A stretch of DNA of 64,000 nucleotides, from positions 1,612,001 to 1,676,000 of the forward strand of contig JAIXMP010000005.1 in NCBI GenBank assembly GCA_025677815.1, given 5' to 3'. The translations under genes were made by a program, and so were the position numbers. The notes under the pieces were generated by a model. It saw only the letters and a list, made by a program, of their open reading frames with translations, was not told where the DNA came from and made no database searches. Below, piece by piece: positions 10,625 to 22,801 of the stretch (position 1 is its first letter; the number at the start of each line of letters is the position of its first letter). The DNA comes from Phascolomyces articulosus. Taxonomy: Eukaryota; Mucoromycota; Mucoromycetes; Mucorales; Lichtheimiaceae.

Positions 10625-13600
10625 ATGACAACATTGACGACCTATGGACGACAAAAAGAGGACGCCCTTGACGTTCCACTTTTTAATAATGTCAAATACT
10701 ATATTGATAAGAAACTTAGTTTAAGCAAGCAAAGAAATGTAAGCAATTCATTGTTTTATGCTTTAAAACAGAGGGACGAGTTACTGTTTTTTTACGCAGC
10801 TCGATTGACAATGCTCCCCTCTCTCCCTCTTTCTGTATTGTTACTTATCAATAATTAGGTGGAGACAGGTTTACAAAATCACGGTGCAGAAAATGTAGAA
10901 ACAGAGAGTGATGCCACACATATTATTACACAAAGAAATTCAGCAGTGAAAAGAAACATCAATGAGCCACCTTTTTATGTCTCGGTAACTTTATCTCGCT
11001 CTCACTCTCTATATACATAGACACCATTAAAAAATATCACATACAAAAAGAAAAAAAAAAGAAAAGAAAAAAAGGTCTACAAGGATTGGATGATATTAAT
11101 GGAAACAAACCTCTTCTCTCTATATTAGCCCCCCTGGGTAGAACAAGCTATCAGAAATAACTTTGTCCATGCTCCCAAGTTTTATTCGACAGATCCAGAT
11201 TTCTTCTTTTCAGGCATGGTGGTGGCCGTGGGTGGTGTAAGTTATTTATTTACTATATCCTTTATGATGTATTAATTTTTCCTTTATTATCAATAGCTTC
11301 CGAAAAATGATCAGCTCTACATTTGTGCAGCAATGGAACAATTTGGTGGCCAATACCGTGAAGAATTATCTTCAGATACAACTCATTATATTACGGTAGC
11401 AAAGGTTGGCCTATTTCATTTTTTGGTGTAAAAATTATATAAATGAAATGAAAGTATCTCCCGCACTATTAACATTTTATTATTATTATTATTATTGTTC
11501 ATGGCCAATATAATTAGAATGAGGCCAAAAAAGCAGAAGAAAAATACCCTAACCACCCTATTCGAGTCGTTCTTCCTCATTTTATTGATGAATGTATCAA
11601 ATTTAAACGGCATGTCCGTGAGGTAAAAAAAAACGCGAATAGGGAGAGAGAGAGAATGCTTACCTATGCATAAATTTTTCACTGATTCAAAAAAAAAATA
11701 TTTTAAGGATAACTACCAATTTCCAGATCCTTATATAATGCAAAACCCTCTGAAAGAACAAGAAGCAGAAATGGAAGATATTGAAAAATCCATCAAAGAG
11801 TGTTATGGATCCATTGGTTATCCTTTGATCTTTCCCCCTCATGGATCCCAATTCAATGCGAATAAAAAATATTCAATCGATTTGACCCAAGATCCTCCAG
11901 GACCTTATCTCGAAGGGGAGTGTCTTTATGTTGAACCGGATTTGATGGAAAAGGAAACCGATGTGTTAACTTCATGGATGGATTATCTTGAAAAAAAGGC
12001 AGGCGCCACATTTGTCAAAGAATATAGCAAGGAACAAGTCACCATTGTTGTGGTCAAGCATCGTTCTACACCCATTTATCGTCGAGCATCCATTGATAAT
12101 AAAATTGTAGCATCTAAATGGTGGTTGACCAATACAATTATGAGAAAAGAGAAATATATGCCCATTTTAACTTTGGTGGATTATCCAATGCCTTCTGGGG
12201 GCATTGCTGATGCTAGTGCTATTGTAAGTACAAAATTCGTATGATCATAAAACAAAATATGGAAATCAAGTTTTGGTATGCAATGAACTCATATTTAACT
12301 ATGGATTGATTATATGTATATATATATAGTGGATTACTATTTCTGGGTACAAAGATACTGCAAGAGATTATTTACGTCGACTTGCAATTCATTGTGGCAT
12401 GAATATATCCGCAAATTTGACCCGTCAGACGACACATTTGATTTGTAACAGGTAAAATAGTAATAATAATTAATATCATCATGGAGGAGAAGGGGAAATT
12501 GGAGCAAGAGAAATATCTTTCTATGAAAAGGTGAGAGAGAAATGAAGCGATTACTCCATACTATGGGGAAACTAATATGTGTCTATGATCAAAATTCACT
12601 TAGTAAATCTTCAGAAAAATGGAGCAAAGCAAAAGCAATGAATAAAACAGTGGTAAATCATGTCTGGCTTGAGCAATGTTTCCGAGATTGGACGATACAT
12701 GCTATCAATGAACTTTCCTATCTCCATTTCCCTGGAGGTGCCATTTTGCGACAATTAGTCGGTAAAATGGAGTTACGACCCGATATTGTCTGTTTATGGT
12801 ATGGAGAGGAAAAATATCGGCCGAAAGAAATCCAGCGTCAAGTCGTGACACCAGCGCAAATAGCCCGTGGCGAGGTAGTCAGAGTCAGCGAACCGCAATC
12901 TTCTAAAAAAAGATCGACATCTAAAGTATCAGGCCTCTTCAAGCCAAAATCGAAAATGTTGATTAACTCACATGATGGGCAAGTCCATGGACGACGTGTG
13001 GCCGCACAAAAGGCAGATCATGTTTTACGTGAATCGATGATTCCAGATATGAACGAATATGATAAAGAAAAACGAGGAAAAAGATACCAAGCACCACTAC
13101 TACATTCCTCTTCTTTCGATACGGATGATGGCAACAAACATGGAAAACAGAATATAAAAAATACTGCAAAACAACAGAAATGTATTGATGCGACGATCCC
13201 TGAAGAAGAAGAAGAAGAAGAAGAAAATGATGATGCCACAGTATTACCCGCAGGTGCTACCGTTACTTCAACGCGACACAAACGGAACCTTATGGAAAAA
13301 GAAGGAAGTGAATTGAACATACGTGGATCCAAAAAACCAGCGTCAGAACGAAGTCCAAAACGACAAAAGAGTGATAGTTCAACAGATGATGAAAGTGAAT
13401 CAAATCATGAAAGCACAAAGAAACATCAAGAACCTTTATCACAATTTTCCATACCATCGCCAAAACCAGTCTCTACACAAAGCACGCGTGCTAAAAGTGC
13501 TGAAAAAGAAAAAGCTTCTCGAAAACGACCTAGTAAAAAAGATGTCAATAAATTATTACAATCTACTTCACCTTCTTCGTCAACGCAAAGGCTATCAGCA

Positions 13601-14465
13601 CAAACTGTTATTTTATTTACCGGATTTAAAGAAGATGAAATTAAACCAAAAAAGAAAGTAAGTAGATTCCTTCTTAACTCTTTTGGATGATGAACCTGTG
13701 ACATTGCTTTTCATGATGTGCATACATGTGTATGCATGTGTGTATATTTTTAACATGATCTGAATCTGATCCATTCTGAACAATAGAAAATCCGAGAATA
13801 TAGTGTGGATATCACTGACAATGTAATGAAGGCAACGCATATTGTTGTAAAGGACAAAATCTTAAAAACATCGAAGTTTTTACGTGCAGTGAATTTGGGT
13901 CTCACGATCGCAACAGAAGAATGGATTGATGAATCATTGGAAGCAGGGAAATTATTAGATGCAGAAAACTACCAGGTGAATGATCCAACAGAAAAAACAG
14001 TTTACAAATGCAATCTTCAAGACAGTTTACAAAAAGCAAGAGAAAATCGCCAAGCATCCTCATCATCATCGCCAAGTAAACAAGGGACAGTATTCAATGG
14101 TTACATATTTCATTTCTTGGAGACTGATAAAGCAATTAAACAAGAATTAAAATTAATTGTAGAGTCAGGTGGAGGAGAGGTAAGAATAAGAATAAAATTT
14201 AGAGAGCATGGGAAAATTTCTCTTGTTTCTATGAATGATTGTTTAAATTTATTATATATAGGTCATAGAGGACATCAAACGAGTTGATTCATCCATTGAT
14301 CAAAGCAAATGTTTAATCATCACCAATCCTGAAAAGGCTGTTGAAAAAAGAAAATGGCTTGCCTTGCAAGAAAAGGGTTTTTCTATTTATCGTAAAGATG
14401 TAATCATTATTGGCTCGTTACGACAAAACATGGATAGTTTGAAGGATTTCGTTTTGCATAATTAA
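10625..14465 (+). CDS. six-BRCT DNA-damage scaffold (Brc1/Rtt107/PTIP type)
   Basis: Ten exons join in frame to 949 aa: 10625-10738, 10859-10984, 11129-11236, 11297-11404, 11518-11622, 11708-12223, 12330-12451, 12604-13657, 13787-14179, 14262-14465. Four BRCT-like units lie at the N-terminus (about residues 18-88, 107-185, 257-335, 360-440), each with a hydrophobic strand, a THxI or VVV strand and a late Trp (for example PHFIDECI, HVWLEQCF). A Lys/Ser/Glu-rich linker follows, then two C-terminal BRCTs (about 732-830 and 846-949) with ATHIVV and EEWIDESL. The 4 + linker + 2 layout is that of S. pombe Brc1, yeast Rtt107 and animal PTIP, nuclear scaffolds for replication-fork repair whose last BRCT pair binds phosphorylated H2A. 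The intron 4 donor (GTTGGC) is weak. The KKK- and RSP-rich linker may carry nuclear-import and CDK/ATM-type sites. Confidence 0.85.
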
Positions 14466-15031
14466 AAATGACGAAATAATAATAACCCCCCAAAAAAAAT
14501 TCCTCATACCTTTCACTATTGGGTTAAGCATGATCCATGGATGATTCTTGTTGTTGAATAAATGGATTATCTTCATGCATACTATTAATAATAGCAGTAG
14601 CATATAGTAAATAATAAAGTTAAAAGAGCATGTTAATATACATTCATAATAATAAAAATGAACAAATGAATGGGATGGACAAGAGAAATTAAAAGATGAT
14701 GGGATAAATATTAAGGCTGGTTGTCTTGATAAATGTACACCTAAGATAACATCTGCAAAGTCTAGTTTTATGGCTCAAAATTTTTACATTCCATTCTACT
14801 TGAATTCATAAATAGCAGCTCGCCCATTGTATTACTCAATTACATAAATTAACTATATATATTATGCAAATACATAAATGATAAAACTAAATTCGTATAT
14901 ATATGCATTATCGTATTTACTTAACATTTTATTAAATTATCTTTACAAATCAAGATATTTCTAATCTAAAGCCAGACCCAAACAAAATGCTTATATCTAA
15001 ATAAAGAAATAACAACAATGATAGGAGCAAG
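14466..15031. other. intergenic, no gene seen
   Basis: AT-rich 566 bp downstream of the BRCT gene. Short minus-strand frames are not linked to recognisable exons. It may hold the decayed 3' part of the receptor-like fragment that follows. Confidence 0.4.
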
Positions 15032-15437
15032 TTAGTAAACGATTATAAAATAACCACAATGACATTCCTCTTTGATCCGATTCTCAATAAATTATTAAAT
15101 GTATAATAACTTACCATATAAGCAAATTGTAAGGCCCTGGCCAGAAGAAATATCTTGACATGTAAAAAAAAAAATGATTTCGTATTAGTATTATTGCTTG
15201 GTAATGGATGTATACAATAAACAAAGATTTAATGCTTACCACGTAAGTATAGAGGATGCTTCCAGCCGATGGCCACACCCCCCATAATTTATCAACATGT
15301 GACCATACTTGTACTGAGCAACTACAAGGCTTTTTTTACAATAGAAAACCTTGCAGGAACTCCAAGCAAATGGTCGTTGATGAAAAATGAGGAACCATCC
15401 CAGGGCACCCGGAAGACCGTTGTCGAAGACAACGGAA
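15032..15437 (-). pseudogene. membrane-protein fragment, possibly a decayed seven-helix receptor
   Basis: Reading the minus strand, segments 15437-15350, 15321-15240, 15153-15115 and 15082-15032 join in one frame with GT-AG borders and end at TAA 15034-15032. The peptide has a polar part (VPWDGSSFFINDHLLGVPA), a Cys/Trp-rich part (CSVQVWSHVDKLWG) and a membrane helix ending ARALQFAYMNR. An aromatic extracellular loop followed by a helix ending in an ARA-like basic motif recalls fungal seven-helix receptors of the RGS-linked type, but this is only a resemblance. The gap between the first two segments is 28 nt, shorter than normal introns, and no start exon can be joined confidently, so a broken or partial gene is the safest call. 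The upstream reading at 15696-15866 could be an earlier exon. Confidence 0.33.
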
Positions 15438-15566
15438 CTATAAAATAAAGAAACAGTTCGTCATAACATATTAGATATATATACATTAAAGTTTAATATT
15501 GAATTCCAACGCTACCCACAAAAGAGAAATAGTAGTAATTACACTTCATGCGTGTGTGCTTGTGCT

Positions 15567-15623
<57 letters not shown>

Positions 15624-17539
15624 TTGTGAGAGTGCTTGTGCTTGTGTGTGAAAGATTTGATGGAGGAAAAAAAAAAAAGAAAAAATATTCACTCCTTTTA
15701 TAGTTGTTTTTTTTGGACCCAATCTTATTGCTGGTTCTTTGTCGTCTATAAACATAATATCAATTCTTTCTGTAACTGACGACTTTTTATTTTTCCCAAT
15801 AACAACTTCCTCAAAACAAAGAAATGATTCTTTGTTTTCCTGTATTAAACTTAATTTTAGCACCATAAGTAATTAACCCGAATAGTCCGATGAATACATG
15901 AAAAAAAAAACTTGAAAAAATGCAAGTTCATCAGGAATGACTTCATTTTAATAGAATACCTCTTTATGCTATTTACAATTCTTTGTGCGTATACGAACAA
16001 TCATGACAATGATATGATAGCTGCTATTTTTATTATATTTTACTATGCTAATGGAATAATATAGTGATCATTCTTTTTCTTTCTTTCATATACAAAATCA
16101 CAAGAAAGAGACTGCATAAAAAAAAAGTATTTCATTTAACAAAATCATAATCTAGGTATACGTATTGTTTATTTTACCAGAAAAAAACCTGATTTAACCT
16201 ATGTTGTCAGGAGTATTATATTTTTTGATGAAAGAAAAAAAAAACTAAATTTACTTGTCCCTATTATCCCTAATTTTTTTTTAAAAAAATAGTTGACTAC
16301 TTTTCATTTTTGTGGTTTAAGTTCTGGAGAGGATTAATCGAGTTCATAGTCACTAATGATATGTAGTTTAGATCTTCAATACATACACTAATTCTTCAGT
16401 GGGGAGGGGGGTGTTCATGTCAATGTCTTTATTATGTACTATATATAGTATCTGACCATTTTGTTTCATTGTTCTTATTTATATTGATATCAGCAACAAA
16501 ACAAGAATCAGCTACTTTATTAAAAAAATAGTTTTTCTGGACAACCAAAATATTGAATGTTTACACCCAGGAAGGAAACATGTTAAATATTGTTCATTCT
16601 GATAATTTCAATACAATTGGTCCAAACAGATATTTTACCACGTACCCCCATAACAAGTTACAAATACATGAACTAGATTTAACAAGTTTCTTTCCCGTAG
16701 TGTTATGTTTGTTCATTATTCTTTTATACGTATAGACCAAGCATCACAACTTTTTAAATATCATATACCATAAGTATATATCACTTACTATGCTGATACG
16801 CGCTTTTTTGATAAATATATATATATATATCGTTTTGCATCTATTACTACTACTTCTTTTTTTATATTTACTGTGTGGTAATTTTCTTATATGAACTTTC
16901 CAAAAAAGTACAATATTGGGGTTTATATTTTCTTCATAACCATTCTAATTAAAAGTACTCTTTTTCTTCCAGATAAATAAATAAATATTACTAACTCATT
17001 TATGCCAATGTGCTGATGACTTGTCATCGAAAAGAAACCAAAGTATACAAAATCTAGAGCTTTCTTGTTACATATTTCTCTGATTTTATGCAAGCTTATG
17101 TTTCCGTAGTTTTTATCATGCATGAAAAAGAAACCGTTGTGGTGAAGACAGTAATAATTACATTTATTGACAATAATATATTTATAGAAGTAACCTATGA
17201 ATACTACTGCGGGTATATCCTAGTTGTAGATACCATGACTAACGTAAAATTGATATTAACATGCTTGAAAAAAAACATAATAAAAGAGCATTAGTACAAA
17301 CCTTTATCACAAAAACAAAAAAATATAAAATTGGGTTTGATGTTTGTAAGGAACGCTTGAAGATGAAACTTTGGTGTCCGTAAGCGAAATCTTGGTGTCC
17401 ATTACTTAATTTCAGTATTCTTAACTCACCTCCTTCCTAAATCAGAAATGTTCTGAGTTAAAACAGCCAATCATCTGGCAGAGAAGGTCCAATTATTACC
17501 AAAAAGAATTAAAATGAGTTAGCATACTGAGAACTATTA
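15438..17539. other. intergenic with simple repeats
   Basis: About 2.1 kb of AT-rich DNA. It includes GT/AG microsatellite, a minus-strand frame at 15696-15866 of uncertain status, and short unlinked frames at 16553-16735, 16923-17123 and 17088-17294. None has a domain. Short direct repeats of CTTGGTGTCC occur near 17370-17401. Confidence 0.4.
15569..15620. repeat. (TG)n followed by (AG)20 microsatellite
   Basis: A short TG run to 15580 passes directly into 20 perfect AG units (15581-15620). Further TG-rich sequence follows at 15632-15650. Hypervariable simple repeat. Confidence 0.95.
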
Positions 17540-19423
17540 TAATTGAAAAGATACCACAGCTACTGCTGATATCGTAGTATTTGATGTATGTCCCTTATCC
17601 AATGCAACCTATATAGATGACATTGTAAGGATAATCTTTCCATCGCCATAACAAAATCTAATCCTGAGGCACTTCAGTGCAATTTTGGGTAACTATACCA
17701 CATGAGTTGTCTATTTTCCTTGACCACTCGTTATTGAAGACATTTTTCAAACAGCAGCTACATTAATCAATACCAATCATTTTATCAATTGTTTATCCCC
17801 TATCGACACCAATTTTCCAACTATGAATTAGTGGTGGATGGTAGTAATCGCTTTTATTATCAGTCTGAATGGAAAGACATTTCTTAATCATCCAACCTAT
17901 GCCAGCCAAATCAAAGAATAATTACCAGGATGTCATGTCTACATGGATCAATGGGCTGGTTTATTTAGTTTTTCACGAGTACAAGTGACATTAAATGGAA
18001 CATTTTAAACTTTGGCAGGTCTTGTACCTGAATTATGAAAAGTATTGGCGTTCAAGCAGATCCAAATTATTGTGTAACCACCTAATCAAGTTGTGATGAT
18101 ACAACGACAGTGACGGAGGATCGCATTTCAACTTTCAGATCCAGGTAGAATTGTTTTTGGTCCAGGAGACACTACTTGGTCTGGACCATCTAGTACTGCC
18201 CCACTATTAACAATTAGGACCATCGTTTTCAATGCATGTTTCTATATGAAAAAAAAATTCAAAAGGAGGATGGAAGAAGGTTGATTTTATTTATATTCAA
18301 AAAAAAATAATGATACGTACATACCAGTTCGTATGGGAAAAACAACAACACTCAAAATTGATCGTCAAAATGCAGAACTTTATAGTTGTCGAATAGTATA
18401 TAACTATTATCCAGTGGATACCATATGCGCAATTATAAACCTAATGTATTTTTTACATTTGATCGAGTGACACTAGGACCGCTTGATGTTCTTGTTTTGG
18501 CAACCTTTGGTATGTTAAGGCATGGCCATGTGGAAAACAGAAATTGTTGAAATGGTATGTATTAACGCATATCATTGATGACGTATACGTTATTAAAATT
18601 AAAATAGCACGTATTTGCGAGAGACCAAGTGGTACATTTTCAAGACAAATTTTTGCCCAAGACTATTCGTGAATCAATTCATACAATGGTGCAAATGTTG
18701 ATGATTATATATCGAGTTTTGATGCACGCTCTCGTTTTGAAGGATGTTTTCCTGTTGCAGTAAAAATGATCCCGCTAGGTAAAGATGACACAAGCAGTAG
18801 TAGTAAAGGAGATGGTTCTTTCACTATAGCTAGCAATGATGGAACCGACAAAGTTCAAATTACTATAATAACTGTTCCTACAACAGCAACAGCGACGATT
18901 TCTTTCCGGATTATTGCGGCTCCTCCAATAGTGAGGATAAAGTGATACTTATCATGATGATAATCCAACCGTTGGAAATATATCGGGTAAAACTGGCCAA
19001 AACAATTCCTCTATACAGCAACTATAATAATGGGTCATCCAATCATGACGATGAGAACGTCGTGGGCATATCACTGACACTAACCCTAATAATCCTTCCA
19101 CTGACTCAAATGGTTTATCCAATAATGATAATAGCAATAATGACAACCACAATCAACCACCTTATCATGTTACAGAGGAGAATGGCCATCATAATACTTC
19201 TACCAACTATGACGATATCGATGTTGAAGCTATTGCAGTTACTGACGAAGAGAATTATCATAACGAAAGAGGTCAAGGTCTTGGATATATTATGAAAACT
19301 ATCAATGAAACAGTCATCAAGAATGTAATGATACCAACAACTCGCATTTCATTTATTCTAACCACTAATTTCACACCTACTACAACCACTGTGGTTGCTG
19401 TACCTGTAGCAGTTGAAATTTAA
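17540..19423 (+). pseudogene. decayed Asn/Thr-rich gene, probably a secreted or wall protein
   Basis: Codon-like plus-strand sequence runs for about 1.9 kb but switches frame repeatedly and carries many stops. Recognisable pieces include ADIVVFDVCPLSNATYIDD near 17560, GRIVFGPGDTTWSGPSS near 18150, SSFDARSRFEGCFPVAVKMI near 18720 and a terminal 116-codon stretch at 19076-19423 rich in Asn, Thr and His that ends in TTNFTPTTTTVVAVPVAVEI and TAA. N-glycosylation sites, Cys residues and the Thr-rich, hydrophobic C-terminus fit a secreted or surface-anchored protein. I do not recognise the family. A small-intron gene model was tried, but the stops at about 17830-18110 and 18945-19080 are too dense for it. 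Confidence 0.4.
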
Positions 19424-19718
19424 TATACCAAATCTTCGTACCTACTACTAGCTATCTCTAGGCTACACACATTGATCCATCAGACACTCTGTATATATAT
19501 ACATATTTCCTTTTTTTCTTTGTATCCATTTTATTAGTTAATATTTTACAGTTTTTTTTTTTTTTTTTTTTTTGGTTTTTCTATCTAGCTTTATATAAAA
19601 AAATTTGAGAAATGGGTGCATCATCAATCGTGATAGTGGAGAAGAAACAGGTGGAAGGAAGGGTATATATATATATAATAACTTGAATATCTTATGTAAA
19701 AAGGTTGAATAAATATAA
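19424..19718. other. 3' spacer with poly(T)
   Basis: 295 bp between the decayed gene and the VPS25 stop. It contains a 22-T tract (19552-19573) and TA microsatellite at 19662-19677. It is probably the 3' region of the minus-strand VPS25 gene. Confidence 0.4.
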
Positions 19719-20793
19719 TTATGAAGTATTAAAAAACTTGATACCCATATTCTCATCATCGGAAGATCCCTTGAATAATTGAGCCACACCACGTTTTACA
19801 AGAATATTCAATGCTTTGAGAAGTATATATTGATTCAATTCATAAAATGCTATTAAAAGCACACGTGTGTTAATATATAAATACGATCCAAAACGTATTC
19901 TGCTTGGAGAGAAATAAAAGAGAGAGAGAACCGCTACAATAGATAAAAAAAAATACTTACGTTGACCTTCTGCTAAATCACCATGTGCAATTTCATATAC
20001 AGTCAAGATATTATTATTATTCATACCCGTTTCATTTACCTAAGATAAATACACATTGGTGTGAAAAATTGTTAGAACCCTGCCATCGATTTTACGCTAT
20101 CCCCATCACTATTCATTTGTTCTCTAGATATTTATCTTACCCATCCTAATATCAAATTAGCCCAATCTTCAGGTTTACGCCAATATACTATTGCTTGAGA
20201 TTTTGATCCTTTCTTTCCATCTTCCCATTCAGCATCACCTGATATTCCAACAAAAAAAAAGTACTTAGAATATCAATTTTATACGCTTTCAATTCTATTT
20301 GTCCTTACCTTTTTGAACCATTTCATCCACAATCTCTTGTAATGTTTCAAATGAAAGTCGGCCTATTATAGATGATATCTTGCTATGAGTAGCATGCTTT
20401 ATCATATTTTATCTCCACTTTTTTTTTTTTTGGTATATTAACCCTTGGTCTTCTTCCCCATATTTTATATTCTCTACTACTTATTAATTACGTTTAAGCT
20501 TTGAATTTTCAAATAGTTCGGATACACCAGGTGCTGTTACTTCGTGTAAATCGATACGAAAGATATTATAATGTCGACAATAACTCAAGATTAATTCGTT
20601 CCATTGAGTAAGTTGACTTTCCCAGGTCGAATCAGTCGGCTGTCGTCTTTTTTTTTATACATACAGATATATTAGTATATGTATCTTTTTCCAGCTATAA
20701 TCTCATTGGACTCTTCCTTGATGATGCTTACGTGTAAAAAGGAGGAAAGTTGTGAATAGTGGGGAATTTGAAATCGGATCGCGTACTCGTCAT
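19719..20793 (-). CDS. VPS25: VPS25, ESCRT-II subunit
   Basis: Six exons (20793-20732, 20646-20492, 20362-20309, 20238-20141, 20039-19961, 19849-19719) join in frame to 192 aa, close to the usual 176-202. The N-terminus has FKFPTIHNFPPFYTRQP; the PPFY matches the PPxF/Y motif that VPS25 uses to bind VPS22 and VPS36. Two winged-helix units follow. The second has VYWRKPEDWANLI, the hallmark WRxPEEW motif, then LTVYEIAHGD and a C-terminal GIKFF. ESCRT-II acts on endosomes, bridging ubiquitinated cargo and ESCRT-I to ESCRT-III, and VPS25 contacts VPS20. Start ATG 20793 was chosen because it alone gives the FPTIHNFPPF motif; a longer frame from 20908 is out of phase with it. Confidence 0.93.
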
Positions 20794-21301
20794 TGGTTGC
20801 ATATATGAAAAGAAAAAGATAGAATACGGGAGGGGAAATGGGTCGAAACTTTAAATTATTTGGCTGTCTTGGCTCCATGCCGAATTGATTCTCACTCAAC
20901 AATTTCATGACTTCCGAAATCCAACTAATGTAATACCGTATGGTATCTGAGGACGTGTTGTTCTGATTAATATCACTCTGTAACCTGGTAATCCAGGAAA
21001 TGTTCTATAACTTTAGTTTTAGTTATAATAACCGCATTACATATAGCCATCCCTCTCCATTTCCTCATCCAATCTTATTCCAACAACCCGTATATCACCC
21101 ACTTTTTTTTCTTCAGCAGGATCTTTCCTGCTGCTCTATATCAAATCATCTAATAGTGTTGGCTCGCTGTAAATGGAATAAATGATAAATGTACTTTTTT
21201 TTTGTTTCTATTGATTTGTTATAAACGGATAGAGGGGGTGAAAAGGACTGAAGAAAACATATACAAATGACTTTTTATATTAATATATTGATAGTTAAAA
21301 T
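20794..21301. other. intergenic between VPS25 and uS12m
   Basis: 508 bp serving as VPS25 upstream region and uS12m 3' region. Short frames on both strands have no domain. Nothing else seen. Confidence 0.45.
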
Positions 21302-21964
21302 CTAGTTCTTTGAAGGCTTCTTGGCTACATGAAAAAAAAAAACCAAATAGTCAACAAGTCATTCCCTTATTTACAACAATCCAGTTATAACTTGAAAACA
21401 CGTCTCTTCTCTCTCACTTTTTTTTTACATATCAACTAAAACAATGAATAACTGATACTTACTACCATACTTGGAGCGACTTGTTGTACGAGTAGCAACA
21501 CCTTGTAAATCCATTGCACCACGAACCAAATGGTACCGAACACCAGGCAAATCGGGAACACGACCACCACGAACCAAAACAACAGAATGTTCCTGCAAGT
21601 TGTGACCTTCACCAGGAATGTATGCAATCACAGTCTTACCGTTGGTCAACTTGACACGTGCAACCTTACGTTGAGCAGAATTAGGTTTCTTTGGCTTTGT
21701 TGTATAAACCTTGTTACAAACACCTTTTCGTTGATAACAGTTATCCAAAGCAGGTGATTTACTGACTGATTTTTTTGATTTACGGCATTTTTTAATGACT
21801 TGATTCAAGGTGGCCATGCCAGCATTTTGTTGTGTGAGCCATGGTCGTGCAATCAATGACAATGGAGAAGCGCTTGCAAATTCTGTGGGCTGTCGTTGTA
21901 ATTGTGGACGAATTGCAGTCGTTAATAATCGGCTCGTGTTGAATAAGGATCGTACAGCTTGCAT
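21302..21964 (-). CDS. MRPS12: mitochondrial ribosomal protein uS12m
   Basis: Two exons, 21964-21463 and 21324-21302, give 174 aa. The first roughly 50 residues are Arg/Ser/Leu-rich and lack acidic residues, as in a mitochondrial targeting peptide. The mature part begins [13 protein letters not shown] and holds the near-invariant uS12 features: the [14 protein letters not shown] loop of the decoding centre, [20 protein letters not shown] and [12 protein letters not shown]. The protein sits at the small-subunit A site and governs decoding fidelity. The 23-nt last exon restores the usual KYG-x-KKP basic tail; donor GTAAGT after TATGGTA was preferred to a GT three bases earlier. A second in-frame ATG 45 bases upstream (22009) would lengthen the presequence; ATG 21964 (MQAVRSLF) looks more typical. 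Confidence 0.95.
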
Positions 21965-22801
21965 TGTTATTGTGTTTTTTGTAATGTCAAAAAAAAAAGA
22001 CCTGGCCAAAAATAATTACCAGCACTCCGACAGTGAAAAACAAATGGCGGGACTACTCTTCCTTGGTTGTCGTTGTTTGTAGGTTTCCCTTTCAAATGAA
22101 ATTTTTCTCGAAAGTGGCGTTAATAAATTAATTGATGGATTATCCTATGAACAAGAGTATATTTATATATCATGATAGTCATGTACGAATACCATTGTCA
22201 TTTGGTGGAATTATTGACCTACACAACTAACACGATATACCAATTTTAGATATGTATATCTCATTCACGATTACTTTCAGTATAGAAACAAGGCCTACTT
22301 TGTTATTAAATTTACTACCAGAAAAACCCTTATTTATCAAGTCATAATAACTTTTCATAAAACTTTATTTATTTTATTATATTAACAATATGTCAACAAC
22401 AACTACATACAACTGTTTAAAAAGACGTGTTACATAATATATGCATTGTTTCCTAGCAGGAGGAGCGGAATGATCATTGCATACATTGGCGTATGGAACC
22501 GTACTATAGTCCCAATACACTTTTTATTTTTATTTTTTTATCAGAAAAAAAAGTCTTCATTTTCTTCTTCTCCTTCTTCCCCTTCTTCTTCGTTATGTGT
22601 TGGCATTTCTGTGTGTTTAAATACAAAACAGCTAAGGGAATTTATTTATAAAAGTCTTTTGTTTATCGTTTCAGATCACGATTGAAATCCAAAATATTTG
22701 AGAAAGTATATTTAAATTCATACAGTAATCCATCAAGATTTGGTAAATAAAACACCTTTTCTTTACATCTTACCTTTTCTACACTACATTCCACAATAAA
22801 A
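21965..22801. promoter_or_regulatory. divergent intergenic region, uS12m / MFS transporter
   Basis: 837 bp between two opposite starts. It contains a pyrimidine-rich stretch near 22540-22590 and CTTTTC-type tracts just before the transporter start. Must include both promoters; no individual site is assigned. Confidence 0.4.

Noticed and set aside
15546..15866. 106-codon minus-strand frame
   Set aside because: Its second half is translated TG/AG microsatellite. The first about 57 residues (15696-15866) could be an exon of the receptor-like fragment, but no splice path joins them in phase.
20672..20908. 78-codon minus-strand frame overlapping VPS25 exon 1
   Set aside because: It is in a different frame from the conserved FPTIHNFPPF start and adds no domain.
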